From Bacteroidota bacterium (GTDB taxonomy: Bacteria > Bacteroidota > Bacteroidia > CAIKAF01), in assembly GCA_016866335.1 (NCBI GenBank), contig VGMT01000015.1:1-56267 (forward strand): a DNA stretch of 56,267 nucleotides. Reading direction: 5' to 3'. This document shows, piece by piece, positions 35,656 through 46,999 of the stretch. Within the stretch, counting starts at the first letter, position 1, and the number at the start of each line of letters is the position of its first letter. The translations under genes and the position numbers were made by a program. Below the pieces are notes generated by a model. It was not told the origin of the DNA and ran no database searches. It saw nothing but the letters and a program-made list of their open reading frames with translations.

Positions 35656-38600
35656 TTAGACCATTGTGGTGCCCCTAGTCCGAGAAAGTTCTTGCTCTTC
35701 GGAATTAGAATTTTTGAGGTTTTCAAAATCTTCCTGATTGTAAACAACGGAAGTTCTATACTCCTTTAAGCCCGTTCCTGCTGGGATTAAATGACCAACA
35801 ATAACGTTTTCTTTCAGACCATCCAAATAGTCAATTTTTGCAGCTACAGCAGCCTCGTTCAAAACCTTTGTGGTTTCTTGGAATGATGCAGCTGAAATCC
35901 AGCTATCGGTTTGAAGCGAGGCACGCGTAATTCCCTGAAGAACGGGCCTCGACGTCGCGGCTTGGGCATCAATTGCTTCAATTGGACGTAAGCCTTTGCG
36001 CTTCAGCGCGGAGTTTTCATCACGCAACTGACGAGTTGAAATTAGGTTGTCTTCTAAGAAATCGGTAGAATCTCCAGGGTTTACAACCTTTTTCATGCCA
36101 TAGATAGCATCATTCTTTTGTTGAAACTCCATTTTATTTACCAGGGAATTTTCCAAAAGGGTCGTGTCACCACGGTCGATAATTTCAACCTTTTTCATCA
36201 TTTGACGTACAATCACTTCAAAGTGTTTATCATTGATTTTCACACCTTGGGTCCGATAAACCTCTTGAATTTCGTTTACCAAGTATTCTTGAACCGCGGT
36301 TGGGCCTTTGATTGCAAGAATATCGGAAGGGGTTACAGCGCCATCGGTAAGCGGCTGTCCTGCTTTAACGTAATCGTTTTCTTGAACCAAAATGTGTTTG
36401 GTCATAGAAACCAAATAGGTTTTCTTTTCTCCAGATTTAGGTTGAATTTCAATTTCCCGGTTGCCCCGTTTAATGCCTCCAAAGCTAACCAATCCATCTA
36501 CCTCAGAAACAACAGCAGGATTTGAAGGATTTCTTGCCTCAAACAATTCGGTTACTCGAGGTAGACCGCCAGTAATATCTCCTGTTTTGCCACCTTGACG
36601 GGGGATTTTCACAAGGATATGGCCTGCTTTTAATTGGTCGCCATCGCTTACCATAATGTGGGCAGAGGTTGGGAGTGAGTATTCCCTTAAAACTTCTCCT
36701 TTTTTGGATTTGATTTTGATAGTAGGGTTCCGAGTTTTGTCGCGACGATCAATAATCACCTTTTCAACGAAACCAGTTTGTTCATCTAATTCTTCTCGGT
36801 AGGTTAATCCCTCGATAATATTTTCAAAAGCAACTTTTCCGTCAAACTCTGAAATAATAACTGCATTCCATGGATCCCATTCGCAAACAACATCTCCCTT
36901 GCTCACCTTTGCACCATCCATGGTTTTCAACGTACTGCCATAAGGAATGGTGCCTGTTGTCAAAACCATTCCGGTATTTGAGTCAATCAAGCGCATTTCG
37001 GCTGTACGACCAATAACGATTAAATCGGCTTCGCCGGAACTTTCGTTGGCTGCCTCGACATAGCGCAATTCATCTATTTGAAGAATACCGTCGTATTTGG
37101 CAACGAGGCGATTGGTAGCCGAGCTACCACCGGCTACACCGCCCACGTGGAAAGTACGAAGGGTAAGTTGGGTTCCAGGTTCACCGATGGATTGAGCTGC
37201 AATAACTCCAGCTGCCTCACCACGTTGAACCATCCTGCCCGTAGCCAAGTTGCGACCGTAGCATTTGCTGCATACACCGCGTTTTGCTTCGCAGGTCAAG
37301 ACAGACCTGATATCTACCGATTCAATCGGGGAATGTTCGACCAAAGAGGCTAGGTTCTCGTCAATTTCTTGAGCGGCTCTAATAATAACCTCTCCTGTAT
37401 TAGGGTGAATAACATCTTCTAGAGCAACCCGTCCAAGAATTCGCTCATATAAAGATTCCTTGACTTCGTCGTTCACCTTTAGGGCTGTCATAGTAAGACC
37501 ACGAAGGGTTCCACAATCCACCTCATTAATGATGACATCTTGAGCTACATCAACCAAACGGCGGGTCAAATATCCCGCATCTGCTGTTTTAAGTGCTGTA
37601 TCTGCAAGACCTTTCCGGGCACCGTGGGTTGAAATAAAGTACTCAAGAATAGAAAGTCCCTCTTTAAAATTAGACAAGATGGGGTTTTCAATAATCTCGC
37701 CGCCAGTATCTCCAGATTTTTGAGGCTTGGCCATCAAACCACGCATACCACACAATTGGCGAATTTGTTCTTGTGATCCGCGGGCACCCGAGTGAAGCAT
37801 CATGTAAACAGGGTTAAAACCTTGTTTGTCTTCGCTAATTTGCTTCATTACGATTTGAGTCAACGAAATATTCGTTGACGTCCAAATGTCAATGATTTTA
37901 TTGTAGCGTTCGGTGTTTGTTATGAAGCCCATGTTGTAATTGCTCCAAACCTCTTCTACTTGTTCCTGCGCGCTTTCAATCAAAAGTGCCTTTTCTTCAG
38001 GAATGACCAAATCATCGATGAGGAATGATAGGCCTCCGCGGAATGCCATGGCAAAACCAATTTCTTTGATGCTGTCAAGGAACTTTGCGGCCACCGATAA
38101 ATTGGTTTTCTTAAATACATCACCAATAATGTCGCGAAGAGATTTTTTAGTTAGCAATTGATTAATGTAACCATATTCCTTAGGAACCACCTGATTAAAA
38201 AGTACACGACCCACAGTGGTTTCGGTCAGCATATTTTTGAGGCTTCCGTCGGCTTGGCGAACATCCACTTTCACCTTAATTCCTGCATGAAGATCAACCT
38301 TGCGCTCATTGTAGGCAATAATTACCTCTTGGGGAGAGTAGAAAACCATTCCTTCGCCTTTAATAAGATGTTCGGTGGTGTTTTTACGCTCTTTTGTAAT
38401 GTAGTAGAGACCAAGAACCATATCTTGAGATGGAACTGCGATTGGGGCCCCATTGGCTGGGTTGATGATGTTGTGGGCTCCGAGCATCAACACTTGAGCT
38501 TCCAAAATGGCTGTGTTACCTAGAGGAACGTGAACGGCCATTTGGTCTCCATCAAAGTCAGCATTAAAAGCTGTACAAGCGAGAGGGTGAAGTTGAATCG

Positions 38601-39975
38601 CTTTTCCCTCAATAAGTTTAGGCTGGAAAGCTTGGATACCTAAACGGTGAAGGGTTGGGGCGCGGTTCAACAGTACGGGATGGCCCTTAAGCACGGATTC
38701 CAGAATTTCCCAAATAACCGACTCGCGCCTATCAACCATTTTCTTGGCTGATTTAACGGTTTTAACCAACCCACGCTGAATTAGTTTTCTGATGATAAAT
38801 GGTTTGAACAATTCAGCTGCCATGTCTTTAGGCAGTCCGCACTCATGAAGTTGCAAATCAGGACCAACCACAATTACAGAACGTGCAGAATAATCAACGC
38901 GTTTTCCCAACAAGTTTTGGCGGAACCGACCTTGCTTGCCTTTTAAAGAATCAGAAAGAGATTTAAGTGCCCGGTTTGAGTCCGTTTTTACAGCTGAAGA
39001 CTTTCGACTGTTATCAAAAAGGGCATCAACAGCTTCCTGAAGCATTCGTTTTTCGTTTCTAAGAATAACCTCGGGGGCTTTGATTTCAATTAATCTTTTC
39101 AGACGATTGTTGCGGATAATGACCCTGCGGTAAAGATCGTTCAAATCGGAAGTAGCAAAACGACCACCATCCAATGGAACAAGAGGTCGAAGATCAGGCG
39201 GGATTATCGGAATAACTTTAATAACCATCCATTCGGGACGATTATCGATTCTTGAGTTGGCATCCTTAAAAGATTCAACAACCTGGAGACGCTTTAAAGC
39301 CTCTTGGCGCCGTTGCTGAGATTTTGTATCGTTTGACTGACGTTCTAGTTCCTTACCAAGTCTATCAAAATCTACTCGAGAGAGCAGATCATAAAGGGCA
39401 TCACCCCCCATTTTAGCAATAAATTTATTAGGGTCGCTATCGTCCAGGTATTGATTTTCCTTGGGTAGAGTATCCAAAATCTGATAGTACTCTTCTTCGG
39501 ATAGGAAATCCAATTCATTGATTTCTCCAGCTTTGGCACCGGCCTGAATTACTACATATTTTTCATAGTAGATAATGGCCTCTAATTTTTTAGTTGGAAG
39601 CCCCAGAAGCAAACCAATTTTGTTGGGAAGCGAACGGAAATACCATATATGTGCAACGGGAACGGTCAACATAATGTGGCCGGTTCTTTCCCTACGCACC
39701 TTCTTCTCGGTAACTTCTACCCCACAACGATCGCAAACGATCCCTTTGTATCGGATACCTTTGTACTTACCACAAGCGCATTGCCAGTCTTTAACTGGAC
39801 CAAAAATGCGTTCGCAAAAAAGGCCATCTCGTTCGGGTTTAAAGGTCCGATAATTAATGGTTTCCGGTTTGGTAACTTCACCACGGCTTTGTTCCAAAAT
39901 ATAATCTGGAGAAGCTAGGCTAATTGTTATTTTGGAGAAATCTCCGGTAGTTTTGGCTTCGGTTTGAAAGGCCAT
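35656..39975 (-). CDS. rpoC: RNA polymerase subunit beta'
   Basis: Encodes 1439 aa. It forms the active-site half of RNA polymerase with beta. The zinc ribbon is at the N-terminus ([20 protein letters not shown]). The catalytic Mg loop [12 protein letters not shown] holds the three Asp. The second zinc site ([15 protein letters not shown]) and the trigger-loop region [15 protein letters not shown] are present. It lies 33 bases after rpoB, ending at a strong terminator. Confidence 0.98.
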   Translation of the reverse strand: MAFQTEAKTTGDFSKITISLASPDYILEQSRGEVTKPETINYRTFKPERDGLFCERIFGPVKDWQCACGKYKGIRYKGIVCDRCGVEVTEKKVRRERTGHIMLTVPVAHIWYFRSLPNKIGLLLGLPTKKLEAIIYYEKYVVIQAGAKAGEINELDFLSEEEYYQILDTLPKENQYLDDSDPNKFIAKMGGDALYDLLSRVDFDRLGKELERQSNDTKSQQRRQEALKRLQVVESFKDANSRIDNRPEWMVIKVIPIIPPDLRPLVPLDGGRFATSDLNDLYRRVIIRNNRLKRLIEIKAPEVILRNEKRMLQEAVDALFDNSRKSSAVKTDSNRALKSLSDSLKGKQGRFRQNLLGKRVDYSARSVIVVGPDLQLHECGLPKDMAAELFKPFIIRKLIQRGLVKTVKSAKKMVDRRESVIWEILESVLKGHPVLLNRAPTLHRLGIQAFQPKLIEGKAIQLHPLACTAFNADFDGDQMAVHVPLGNTAILEAQVLMLGAHNIINPANGAPIAVPSQDMVLGLYYITKERKNTTEHLIKGEGMVFYSPQEVIIAYNERKVDLHAGIKVKVDVRQADGSLKNMLTETTVGRVLFNQVVPKEYGYINQLLTKKSLRDIIGDVFKKTNLSVAAKFLDSIKEIGFAMAFRGGLSFLIDDLVIPEEKALLIESAQEQVEEVWSNYNMGFITNTERYNKIIDIWTSTNISLTQIVMKQISEDKQGFNPVYMMLHSGARGSQEQIRQLCGMRGLMAKPQKSGDTGGEIIENPILSNFKEGLSILEYFISTHGARKGLADTALKTADAGYLTRRLVDVAQDVIINEVDCGTLRGLTMTALKVNDEVKESLYERILGRVALEDVIHPNTGEVIIRAAQEIDENLASLVEHSPIESVDIRSVLTCEAKRGVCSKCYGRNLATGRMVQRGEAAGVIAAQSIGEPGTQLTLRTFHVGGVAGGSSATNRLVAKYDGILQIDELRYVEAANESSGEADLIVIGRTAEMRLIDSNTGMVLTTGTIPYGSTLKTMDGAKVSKGDVVCEWDPWNAVIISEFDGKVAFENIIEGLTYREELDEQTGFVEKVIIDRRDKTRNPTIKIKSKKGEVLREYSLPTSAHIMVSDGDQLKAGHILVKIPRQGGKTGDITGGLPRVTELFEARNPSNPAVVSEVDGLVSFGGIKRGNREIEIQPKSGEKKTYLVSMTKHILVQENDYVKAGQPLTDGAVTPSDILAIKGPTAVQEYLVNEIQEVYRTQGVKINDKHFEVIVRQMMKKVEIIDRGDTTLLENSLVNKMEFQQKNDAIYGMKKVVNPGDSTDFLEDNLISTRQLRDENSALKRKGLRPIEAIDAQAATSRPVLQGITRASLQTDSWISAASFQETTKVLNEAAVAAKIDYLDGLKENVIVGHLIPAGTGLKEYRTSVVYNQEDFENLKNSNSEEQELSRTRGTTMV

Positions 39976-40008
39976 ACTATACTATCTTATTGGTTAAATA
40001 ATCCGAAA

Positions 40009-43000
40009 TTAGTCGAGAACGATTTTGAGGCCAAGGCCACGAAGTTCATGTAAAAGCACATTGAAAGATTCAGGAATACCTGGTGTAGGTAAGGGGTCAC
40101 CTTTAACGATGCTTTCATAGGCTTTAGCGCGTCCCATGACGTCGTCGCTTTTTATGGTCAACATTTCTTGAAGAATATGCGAGGCACCAAAAGCTTCAAG
40201 AGCCCAAACCTCCATTTCACCGAAACGTTGGCCTCCAAATTGAGCCTTACCACCCAAAGGTTGTTGAGTAATGAGCGAGTATGGGCCAATTGATCTGGCA
40301 TGCATTTTATCATCAACCATGTGGCTTAATTTAATCATGTAAATCATACCAACAGTGGCAGGCTGATCAAATTTCTCACCGGTACCTCCGTCAAACAATT
40401 GTGTTTTACCAAGCCTTGGGAGACCAGCTGCTGCGATTTCGGTTTGGATACCGTCGATGCTGGCTCCATCAAAAATTGGAGTGGCGTACTTTTTACCCAA
40501 TTTGTATCCGGCCCAAGCTAAAATGGTTTCGTAAATTTGTCCAAGATTCATACGAGAGGGCACGCCCAAAGGATTCAAAACAATATCAACAGGAGTACCG
40601 TCTTCCAAGAAAGGCATATCTTCAGGGCGAACAATTTTAGCTACAATTCCTTTGTTGCCATGACGCCCAGCGAGCTTATCGCCAACTTTAAGTTTGCGTT
40701 TTTTGGCGATATAGACCTTAGCTAACTGAATAATTCCTGAAGGCAATTCATCCCCTACAGTAATATTGTATTTCTTCCTTTTGAATACACCAAACAAATC
40801 ATTGTGCTTAATGGAGTAGTTGTGAATAAGCTGCTTGATTTTTTGGTTTACCTCTTCATCTTTAACCCAATTTTCAGGATTGACATGAATAAAATCAACT
40901 CCGACAAAGGATTTCTTAGAGAATTTGGTTCCCTTCTTAATGACTTCTTCCCGAACGCTATTGTAAATACCGTTTGCAACTTTGCCTTCTAGAAGAATCA
41001 TAAGGCGATTAACCATTTTCTCTTTCAGAGCAAGGAATTCTTTTTCGTATTCCTTATCCAAAATATCCAACTCCTTTTTATCTTCTGCTTTAGCACGCCG
41101 ATCCTTCATGCTTTTCGAAAACAGTTTTCGATCAACCACAACACCATACAATGAGGGGGGGGCTTTCATTGAAGCGTCCTTCACGTCTCCGGCTTTATCG
41201 CCAAAGATGGCACGAAGCAGTTTTTCTTCGGGTGTCGGATCTGATTCCCCTTTTGGAGTAATTTTTCCAATTAGAATATCCCCAGGAACCACCTCCGCGC
41301 CAATGCGAATAATGCCATTTTCGTCCAAATCTTTTGTTGCTTCCTCAGAAACGTTTGGAATATCGGCTGTCAGTTCCTCATGCCCCATTTTAGTATCGCG
41401 CACTTCCATGATAAATTCATCGATGTGCAACGATGTAAATACATCATCCCGAACAATTTTTTCAGAAATAACAATGGCATCTTCGAAATTATATCCCTTC
41501 CAAGGCATAAATGCCACCAAGAGATTTCGTCCAAGAGCCAACTCACCATTTTCCGTTCCAAAACCTTCGCAAAGGACCTGACCACGCACTACCCTATCGC
41601 CTTTTTTTACGATTGGTTTTAGATTAATCGTAGTGTTTTGGTTTGTTTTACGGAACTTGATAAGATTGTAGGTCACTAAATCGTCGTCAAAACTTACCAA
41701 TTTCTCTTCCTCTGTTCGTTGGTATCGGATTGAAATATTTCGGGCATCAACCGCTTCAACCACCCCATCGAACTCGGCATTAAGAAGTAAACGAGAATCG
41801 CGGGCTACCCTTTCTTCAAGACCGGTACCCACGATTGGCGCCTGGGGCTGAAGAAGAGGAACAGCTTGACGCATCATGTTTGAACCCATCAGAGCCCGGT
41901 TGGCATCATCGTGCTCCAAAAATGGAATTAGAGAGGCAGCGATGGAGGCGATCTGGTTGGGTGCTACGTCCATCAATTTTACGGTAGTAGGCTCAGCCAG
42001 AGGGAAATCTCCCTCAAATCGACTCTTAATTTTGTTGCTTACAAATTCTCCTTTTGAGTTGAGGATGGCATTGGCCTGAGCAATGATGCTTTCTTCTTCC
42101 TCTTCAGCGCTTAAATAAGTAATATCCTCATTTAACAAAACTCGCCCCTCCTCAACCTTGCGGTACGGCGTCTCAATAAAACCGAGTTTATTAATCCTTG
42201 CGAAAACACAAAGAGAAGAAATTAGACCGATATTTGGCCCCTCGGGGGTTTCGATGGTACACAATCGCCCATAGTGGGTGTAGTGAACGTCACGAACCTC
42301 AAACCCTGCACGTTCTCTAGAAAGACCACCGGGACCGAGAGCAGACAAACGGCGTTTATGCGTAACCTCAGCCAAAGGATTGGTTTGATCCATGAACTGA
42401 GAAAGCTGATTTGTACCAAAAAAACTATTTATAACGGAGGCCAGCGTTTTAGCATTAATCAAATCGGTTGGAGTAAACACCTCGTTATCTCGAACGTTCA
42501 TCCTTTCCCGAATGGTTCTGGCCATGCGTGCTAGGCCCACACCAAATTGATTGTAAAGTTGTTCACCCACCGTTCTAACACGGCGATTTGAAAGGTGATC
42601 AATATCGTCAACATTGGCTTTGCTGTTGATAAGCATAATAAGCTGCTTAACGATAGCGATGATGTCCTCCTTGGTTAAAACTCGAACATCACTAGAAATA
42701 TTGAGTTCTAATTTGCGGTTAATACGGAAACGACCTACCTCGCCCAAATCGTATCGTTTATCGCTAAAGAACAACTTGTCTAAAACACTTCTAGCCGTTT
42801 CTTCATCAGGGGGATCTGCATTTCTTAGGACCTTGTAAATTTTTTCAACCGCCTCAAGCTCAGAATTGGTTTCATCTTTTTGAAGCGTATTGTAAATAAT
42901 TCCAAAATCAGCTGAATTCCCGTCTTCCTTGTGAAGAATAATGCTCTTAGCGCCTGATTCTAAAATTGCATCGATGTGAATTTCTTCTAAAACGACTTCG

Positions 43001-43839
43001 CGTTCAACAACCACATCGGTCCTTTCAATTGAAGTAACCTCGCCAGTATCTTCATCCGCGAAATCTTCAAACCAAACACGAAGGACTCTGGCAGCCAATT
43101 TTCTTCCAACAGATTTTTTAAGATTTGCCTTGTTTACCTTAACCTCATTAGCAAGATCGAAGATTTCAAGGATATCTTTATCAGAATCAAAACCAATAGC
43201 GCGGAAAAGAGTGGTTACGGGGAGTTTCTTTTTCCGATCGATGTAGGCGTACATAACGCTATTGATATCGGTAGCAAACTCAATCCAAGAACCTTTGAAG
43301 GGGATGATTCTGGCAGAATACAATTTGGTTCCGTTGGCATGTCGACTTTGACCAAAGAAAACACCTGGAGACCTATGCAATTGAGAAACAATAACCCGTT
43401 CAGCACCATTAATAACAAAAGTCCCTTTGGGGGTCATGTAAGGGATGGTACCTAAATAAACATCCTGTACGATGGTTTCAAAATCTTCGTGTTCTGGGTC
43501 GGTGCAATAAAGCCTTAATTTGGCTTTAAGAGGAACACTGTAGGTTAAACCTCTTTCGATGCATTCATCTAGGGTATACCGTGGCGGATCTATGAAGTAA
43601 TCCAAGAATTCTAGAACGAATTGATTTCGGGCATCGGTAATGGGGAAATTTTCGCTAAAAACAGCGTAAAGGCCTTCATTGATGCGGTTTTCAGGAGTAG
43701 TTTCAAGTTGAAAAAAATCCTTGAAAGATTTAAGTTGAACTTCCAGAAAATCAGGATAATCCACTTGATTTTGGATGGAGGCAAAATTGTGTCTTGCCGG
43801 AGCCAAAGGAGAAATAGAAGTTTTTTTAGTTGCTGCCAT
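40009..43839 (-). CDS. rpoB: RNA polymerase subunit beta
   Basis: Encodes 1276 aa from ATG 43839 ([14 protein letters not shown]). The frame stays open to 43911, but that extension is the hairpin and spacer after rplL. Hallmarks include [20 protein letters not shown] (rifampicin pocket), [14 protein letters not shown], the [12 protein letters not shown] active-site motif and the C-terminal [20 protein letters not shown]. Long frames on the opposite strand are shadows. Confidence 0.98.
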   Translation of the reverse strand: MAATKKTSISPLAPARHNFASIQNQVDYPDFLEVQLKSFKDFFQLETTPENRINEGLYAVFSENFPITDARNQFVLEFLDYFIDPPRYTLDECIERGLTYSVPLKAKLRLYCTDPEHEDFETIVQDVYLGTIPYMTPKGTFVINGAERVIVSQLHRSPGVFFGQSRHANGTKLYSARIIPFKGSWIEFATDINSVMYAYIDRKKKLPVTTLFRAIGFDSDKDILEIFDLANEVKVNKANLKKSVGRKLAARVLRVWFEDFADEDTGEVTSIERTDVVVEREVVLEEIHIDAILESGAKSIILHKEDGNSADFGIIYNTLQKDETNSELEAVEKIYKVLRNADPPDEETARSVLDKLFFSDKRYDLGEVGRFRINRKLELNISSDVRVLTKEDIIAIVKQLIMLINSKANVDDIDHLSNRRVRTVGEQLYNQFGVGLARMARTIRERMNVRDNEVFTPTDLINAKTLASVINSFFGTNQLSQFMDQTNPLAEVTHKRRLSALGPGGLSRERAGFEVRDVHYTHYGRLCTIETPEGPNIGLISSLCVFARINKLGFIETPYRKVEEGRVLLNEDITYLSAEEEEESIIAQANAILNSKGEFVSNKIKSRFEGDFPLAEPTTVKLMDVAPNQIASIAASLIPFLEHDDANRALMGSNMMRQAVPLLQPQAPIVGTGLEERVARDSRLLLNAEFDGVVEAVDARNISIRYQRTEEEKLVSFDDDLVTYNLIKFRKTNQNTTINLKPIVKKGDRVVRGQVLCEGFGTENGELALGRNLLVAFMPWKGYNFEDAIVISEKIVRDDVFTSLHIDEFIMEVRDTKMGHEELTADIPNVSEEATKDLDENGIIRIGAEVVPGDILIGKITPKGESDPTPEEKLLRAIFGDKAGDVKDASMKAPPSLYGVVVDRKLFSKSMKDRRAKAEDKKELDILDKEYEKEFLALKEKMVNRLMILLEGKVANGIYNSVREEVIKKGTKFSKKSFVGVDFIHVNPENWVKDEEVNQKIKQLIHNYSIKHNDLFGVFKRKKYNITVGDELPSGIIQLAKVYIAKKRKLKVGDKLAGRHGNKGIVAKIVRPEDMPFLEDGTPVDIVLNPLGVPSRMNLGQIYETILAWAGYKLGKKYATPIFDGASIDGIQTEIAAAGLPRLGKTQLFDGGTGEKFDQPATVGMIYMIKLSHMVDDKMHARSIGPYSLITQQPLGGKAQFGGQRFGEMEVWALEAFGASHILQEMLTIKSDDVMGRAKAYESIVKGDPLPTPGIPESFNVLLHELRGLGLKIVLD

Positions 43840-43901
43840 CGCTAATAATGAGCACGAAATTAGACAATCAAGAGAATAAAGAACGGGGTCAAACGACAAA
43901 T

Positions 43902-43936
43902 ACTTTACCATGTTCGGAAACCGAACATGGTAAAGT
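43902..43936 (-). other. 16-bp perfect hairpin between rplL and rpoB
   Basis: ACTTTACCATGTTCGG pairs perfectly with CCGAACATGGTAAAGT around a three-base loop, 62 bases before the rpoB ATG. There is no T-tract right after it, so it is more likely an RNase III-type processing site or mRNA-stabilising stem than a terminator. The same gap in E. coli carries an attenuator and an RNase III site. Confidence 0.7.
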
Positions 43937-43944
43937 GTAAAGGG

Positions 43945-43968
43945 GTTTAGGCGCCAAGAGCGCCAAAC
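43945..43968 (-). other. Hairpin directly after the rplL stop codon
   Basis: GTTTGGCGC / GCGCC-TAAAC with one bulged base and a TCTTG loop. It begins immediately after the rplL stop. Together with the 43902-43936 stem it makes a double hairpin. It could protect the 3' end of the ribosomal-protein mRNA or slow polymerase. Confidence 0.55.
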
Positions 43969-44346
43969 TTATTTAACCTCAACCTCAGCACCAGCTTCGG
44001 TCAAAGCGGCTTTGATAGACTCAGCTTCCTCTTTAGAAACGCCTTCTTTAACAGGCTTAGGAGCAGCGTCTACCAACTCTTTGGCTTCTTTCAAACCAAG
44101 TCCGGTCAAATCCTTAACGGTTTTAACCACATTCAATTTGGATTGACCAGCACTTTTAAGAATAACATCAAAAGATGTTTTTTCTTCAGCAGCTGGAGCA
44201 TCACCACCGCCGCCAACGGCAGCAACGGCAACGGCAGCAGCAGCTGGCTCAATGCCATATTCATCTTTCAGAATTTTAGCCAATTCATTGACTTCTTTCA
44301 CGGTAAGGCTAACAAGTTGTTCAGCCAATTCCTTAATTTCTGCCAT
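43969..44346 (-). CDS. rplL: 50S ribosomal protein L7/L12
   Basis: Encodes 125 aa. The N-terminal dimerisation helices ([20 protein letters not shown]), an Ala/Gly-rich hinge and the C-terminal factor-binding domain ([20 protein letters not shown]) are all present. It recruits translation factors. It lies 44 bases after rplJ. Confidence 0.97.
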   Translation of the reverse strand: MAEIKELAEQLVSLTVKEVNELAKILKDEYGIEPAAAAVAVAAVGGGGDAPAAEEKTSFDVILKSAGQSKLNVVKTVKDLTGLGLKEAKELVDAAPKPVKEGVSKEEAESIKAALTEAGAEVEVK

Positions 44347-44390
44347 AACTTTAGATTTACAGGTTTGTTTTAAAATTTAAAATGAGGAAA

Positions 44391-44915
44391 TTAAGCGGCA
44401 CGATCCTCAAGTGCCTTAACCAGACCTGCGATTTTTTGACCCGCACTGCCTTGCAAAGCTCCAATAACATTTTTAGCTGGAGATTGAAGTAGTCCGATAA
44501 TATCGCCGATAAGTTCTTCTCTGGATTTGATGTTAACCAAATTATCCAATTGATCTGCACCGAGAAATACGGCACTTTCAACATAGGCTCCTTTTAATTT
44601 GAGCTTATCGGATTTTTTAGAAAACTCCTTAATCAATTTAGCAGGTGCGTTGCCGGTATCAGAAACCATAAGAGCAGTGGTACCTTTTAAAGCCACATAG
44701 ATCTCAGAAAAATCCTTATCGGACTTTTCCATGGCTTTGGTAAGCAAGGTATTTTTAACTACTTGAATGGAAATTCCTTTGGCAAAACACAGCCGGCGAA
44801 GACCATTGGCTTGGGCCACGGTCATGCCAGAGGTGTCGGCTAAATAGAATATGTTGTTTTGAGTCAACACATCCAGAAGCGAATCAATGGCCTGGTTTTT
44901 TTCAGATTTGGTCAT
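44391..44915 (-). CDS. rplJ: 50S ribosomal protein L10
   Basis: Encodes 174 aa. It anchors L7/L12 dimers to 23S rRNA at the stalk base. The RNA-binding N-terminal domain includes LADTSGMTVAQANGLRR and VVKNTLLTKAM; the C-terminal helix carries L7/L12. It starts 17 bases after rplA. Confidence 0.96.
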   Translation of the reverse strand: MTKSEKNQAIDSLLDVLTQNNIFYLADTSGMTVAQANGLRRLCFAKGISIQVVKNTLLTKAMEKSDKDFSEIYVALKGTTALMVSDTGNAPAKLIKEFSKKSDKLKLKGAYVESAVFLGADQLDNLVNIKSREELIGDIIGLLQSPAKNVIGALQGSAGQKIAGLVKALEDRAA

Positions 44916-44932
44916 CCTTCGTTTGGATTAAG

Positions 44933-45628
44933 TTAGCCTACGAGATTTTTTGCTTCAATTCGGATACCCGGTCCCATTGTTGAGGAGAGGAAAATACTCT
45001 TCACATAGGTTCCTTTGGCCGACGAAGGTTTGAGTTTAGAAATGGTTTGAAGGAACTCGCGGGCATTTTCCGACAACTTTTGCGCATCAAAGGAAGAACG
45101 GCCAATGGTGGTATGAACAATACCAAACTTATCGACTTTGAAATCGATTTTACCGGCCTTAACTTCTTCAACAGCCTTTCCAACCTCCATGGTAACTGTT
45201 CCGGTTTTGGGGTTAGGCATCAAACCTCGAGGACCGAGAATTCTACCTAAAGCACCAATTTTTCCCATAACAGAGGGCATAGTAACAATAACGTCCACAT
45301 CGGTCCAACCACCTTTGATTTTCTCGATGTAATCGTCAAGCCCAACCATGTCAGCACCTGCAGCTTTTGCCTCCTCTTCTTTTTCGGGAGGACAAAGAAC
45401 AAGTACCCGTACACTTTTGCCAATACCATGAGGAAGCTTCACGGATCCGCGTACCATTTGATCGGCCTTCCTAGGGTCTACCCCCAATCGTACCGCAATG
45501 TCAACACTAGAATCAAATTTGGCAAAAGCCACGTCTTTAACAAGCTGCGTAGCCTCTTCTAATGCGTACGATTTATCCGCATCAATTTTGGCCATCGCCG
45601 CTTTCATATTTTTAGTTATTCGTGCCAT
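44933..45628 (-). CDS. rplA: 50S ribosomal protein L1
   Basis: Encodes 231 aa, the normal length. It forms the L1 stalk and binds 23S rRNA. The motifs [20 protein letters not shown] and the C-terminal [13 protein letters not shown] are diagnostic. L1 often represses its own rplKA mRNA; the site is not resolved here. Confidence 0.97.
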   Translation of the reverse strand: MARITKNMKAAMAKIDADKSYALEEATQLVKDVAFAKFDSSVDIAVRLGVDPRKADQMVRGSVKLPHGIGKSVRVLVLCPPEKEEEAKAAGADMVGLDDYIEKIKGGWTDVDVIVTMPSVMGKIGALGRILGPRGLMPNPKTGTVTMEVGKAVEEVKAGKIDFKVDKFGIVHTTIGRSSFDAQKLSENAREFLQTISKLKPSSAKGTYVKSIFLSSTMGPGIRIEAKNLVG

Positions 45629-45639
45629 AATTTACAACC

Positions 45640-46083
45640 TTAATTCATTTCAGGAAAATCACCATCCACAGTAATGCCCATAGAACGAGCTGTACCGGCT
45701 ACCATACGCATAGCACTGCTAACCTCAAAACAATTCAAATCATTCATTTTGGTTTCAGCAATCTCACGAACTTGATTCCAATTCACCGACCCTACTTTTT
45801 TACGGTTGGGTTCAGCGGAACCTCCCTTGAGTTTGGTAGCCTCCATTAAAAGAATAGGAACTGGGGGACTTTTGACAATAAAGTCAAAGGACTTATCGGC
45901 ATAAACCGTAATTACAACGGGTAAAATTTTGCCAGTTTGATCTTGAGTTCTAGCATTAAATTGCTTACAAAACTCCATGATGTTAACACCTTTAGAGCCC
46001 AAAGCAGGGCCAACAGGTGGAGAGGGATTGGCTTGACCACCCTTAACTTGCAGCTTAATAAAGCCTGTTATCTCTTTTGCCAT
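45640..46083 (-). CDS. rplK: 50S ribosomal protein L11
   Basis: Encodes 147 aa. It binds the GTPase-associated region of 23S r[23 protein letters not shown] at the N-terminus and the C-terminal [20 protein letters not shown] are characteristic. It lies 12 bases after nusG. Confidence 0.97.
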   Translation of the reverse strand: MAKEITGFIKLQVKGGQANPSPPVGPALGSKGVNIMEFCKQFNARTQDQTGKILPVVITVYADKSFDFIVKSPPVPILLMEATKLKGGSAEPNRKKVGSVNWNQVREIAETKMNDLNCFEVSSAMRMVAGTARSMGITVDGDFPEMN

Positions 46084-46095
46084 AATTAGTTAGTA

Positions 46096-46650
46096 TCAAC
46101 CTTCTTTTTCAACTTGTAAATAACTTAACTCCAAGGGAGTTTTGCGTCCAAAAATTTTCACAGAAACTTTCAATTTCTTTTTGTCTTCGTTGACTTCTTC
46201 AATTACTCCCGAAAAATTGTTGAAAGGACCGTCAATAACTTTAACAGCCTCACCCACAATAAAAGGAATATTGATTTCGGCATCTGAATCTGCTAACTCA
46301 TCGACTTTCCCCAGCATTCTATTTACCTCGGCCGAAGACAATGGGGAAGGACGCCCCCCCTTTTCGCCAAGGAAATAAATAACTCCGTTCACATTATCAA
46401 TAATGTGAGGAAGTTCTCCGACAAGAAGAGCCTCAACGAACATATAGCCTGGATACAAAGATTGCTCCTTAGAGATTTTCTTTCCTTTCCGGATTTGATA
46501 TATCTTTTCAGTGGGAATCAAAACTTGCAACAGATAATCTTGAAGATTCGCACGACGAACTTCCAATTCAATTTGTGCTTTAATCTTTTTTTCTTGGCCA
46601 CTAATAACGCGAACAACGTACCAGTGTTTATAAGTATCTGTGAGGGCCAT
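46096..46650 (-). CDS. nusG: Transcription antitermination factor NusG
   Basis: Encodes 184 aa. It binds the RNA polymerase clamp and coordinates elongation, termination and translation. The NGN domain starts HWYVVRVISGQEKKIKAQIE; the KOW domain is VGEAVKVIDGPFNNFSGVIE. It lies 12 bases after secE. Confidence 0.96.
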   Translation of the reverse strand: MALTDTYKHWYVVRVISGQEKKIKAQIELEVRRANLQDYLLQVLIPTEKIYQIRKGKKISKEQSLYPGYMFVEALLVGELPHIIDNVNGVIYFLGEKGGRPSPLSSAEVNRMLGKVDELADSDAEINIPFIVGEAVKVIDGPFNNFSGVIEEVNEDKKKLKVSVKIFGRKTPLELSYLQVEKEG

Positions 46651-46662
46651 CTATTCTAAAAA

Positions 46663-46854
46663 TTAAAACAGAAAATCATAAATGGTACTCATGGAAAAGC
46701 TAAAGGCAAAATCCATGACACCCACAACTAGAGCGATCAAAAGAGAAGCAATCAATACCACCACAGAACTGCCTTGCAATTCAGACCAAGTAGGCCAAGA
46801 AACTTTGGTATTAAGTTCCTCGTAGCTGTTTCGTATGTAAGATAGTAGACCCAC
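46663..46854 (-). CDS. secE: Preprotein translocase subunit SecE
   Basis: Encodes 63 aa, the short Bacteroidota form with one transmembrane helix (VVVLIASLLIALVVGVMDFA) after an amphipathic segment containing LNTKVSWPTWSELQ. It stabilises SecY. It is placed between tRNA-Trp and nusG as in most bacteria. Confidence 0.95.
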   Translation of the reverse strand: MGLLSYIRNSYEELNTKVSWPTWSELQGSSVVVLIASLLIALVVGVMDFAFSFSMSTIYDFLF

Positions 46855-46871
46855 GATTTATGCTTTATTGG

Positions 46872-46945
46872 TGGCACGGGTGCCTGGATTCGAACCAAGA
46901 TCAACGGTTTTGGAGACCGCTATTCTACCGTTGAACTACACCCGT
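46872..46945 (-). tRNA. tRNA-Trp (CCA)
   Basis: Acceptor ACGGGTG pairs with CACCCGT. The anticodon loop holds CCA within GGTCTCCAAAACC, the T-arm is GGTTCGAATCC, and the 3' CCA is encoded. Its 5' end directly follows the T-run of the tuf terminator. Confidence 0.95.
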
Positions 46946-46982
46946 AAAAAACCGATTGGAACCTCAAAGAGGAACCAATCGG
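46946..46982 (-). terminator. Terminator/attenuator between tuf and tRNA-Trp
   Basis: On the minus strand CCGATTGG pairs with CCAATCGG and CCTC with GAGG (TTT loop), followed by six T that touch the first base of tRNA-Trp. No promoter box is visible between it and secE, so downstream genes seem to depend on read-through. Confidence 0.8.
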
Positions 46983-46999
46983 CGAATTTATTGATTCAA

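Noticed and set aside
40982-41581. 199-codon plus-strand reading frame inside rpoB
   Set aside because: Shadow of the beta-subunit coding strand, low-complexity Ser/Phe/Arg composition, no promoter.
43840-43911. 24-codon upstream extension of rpoB
   Set aside because: It runs through the perfect hairpin after rpl[15 protein letters not shown] is the plausible beta-subunit start.
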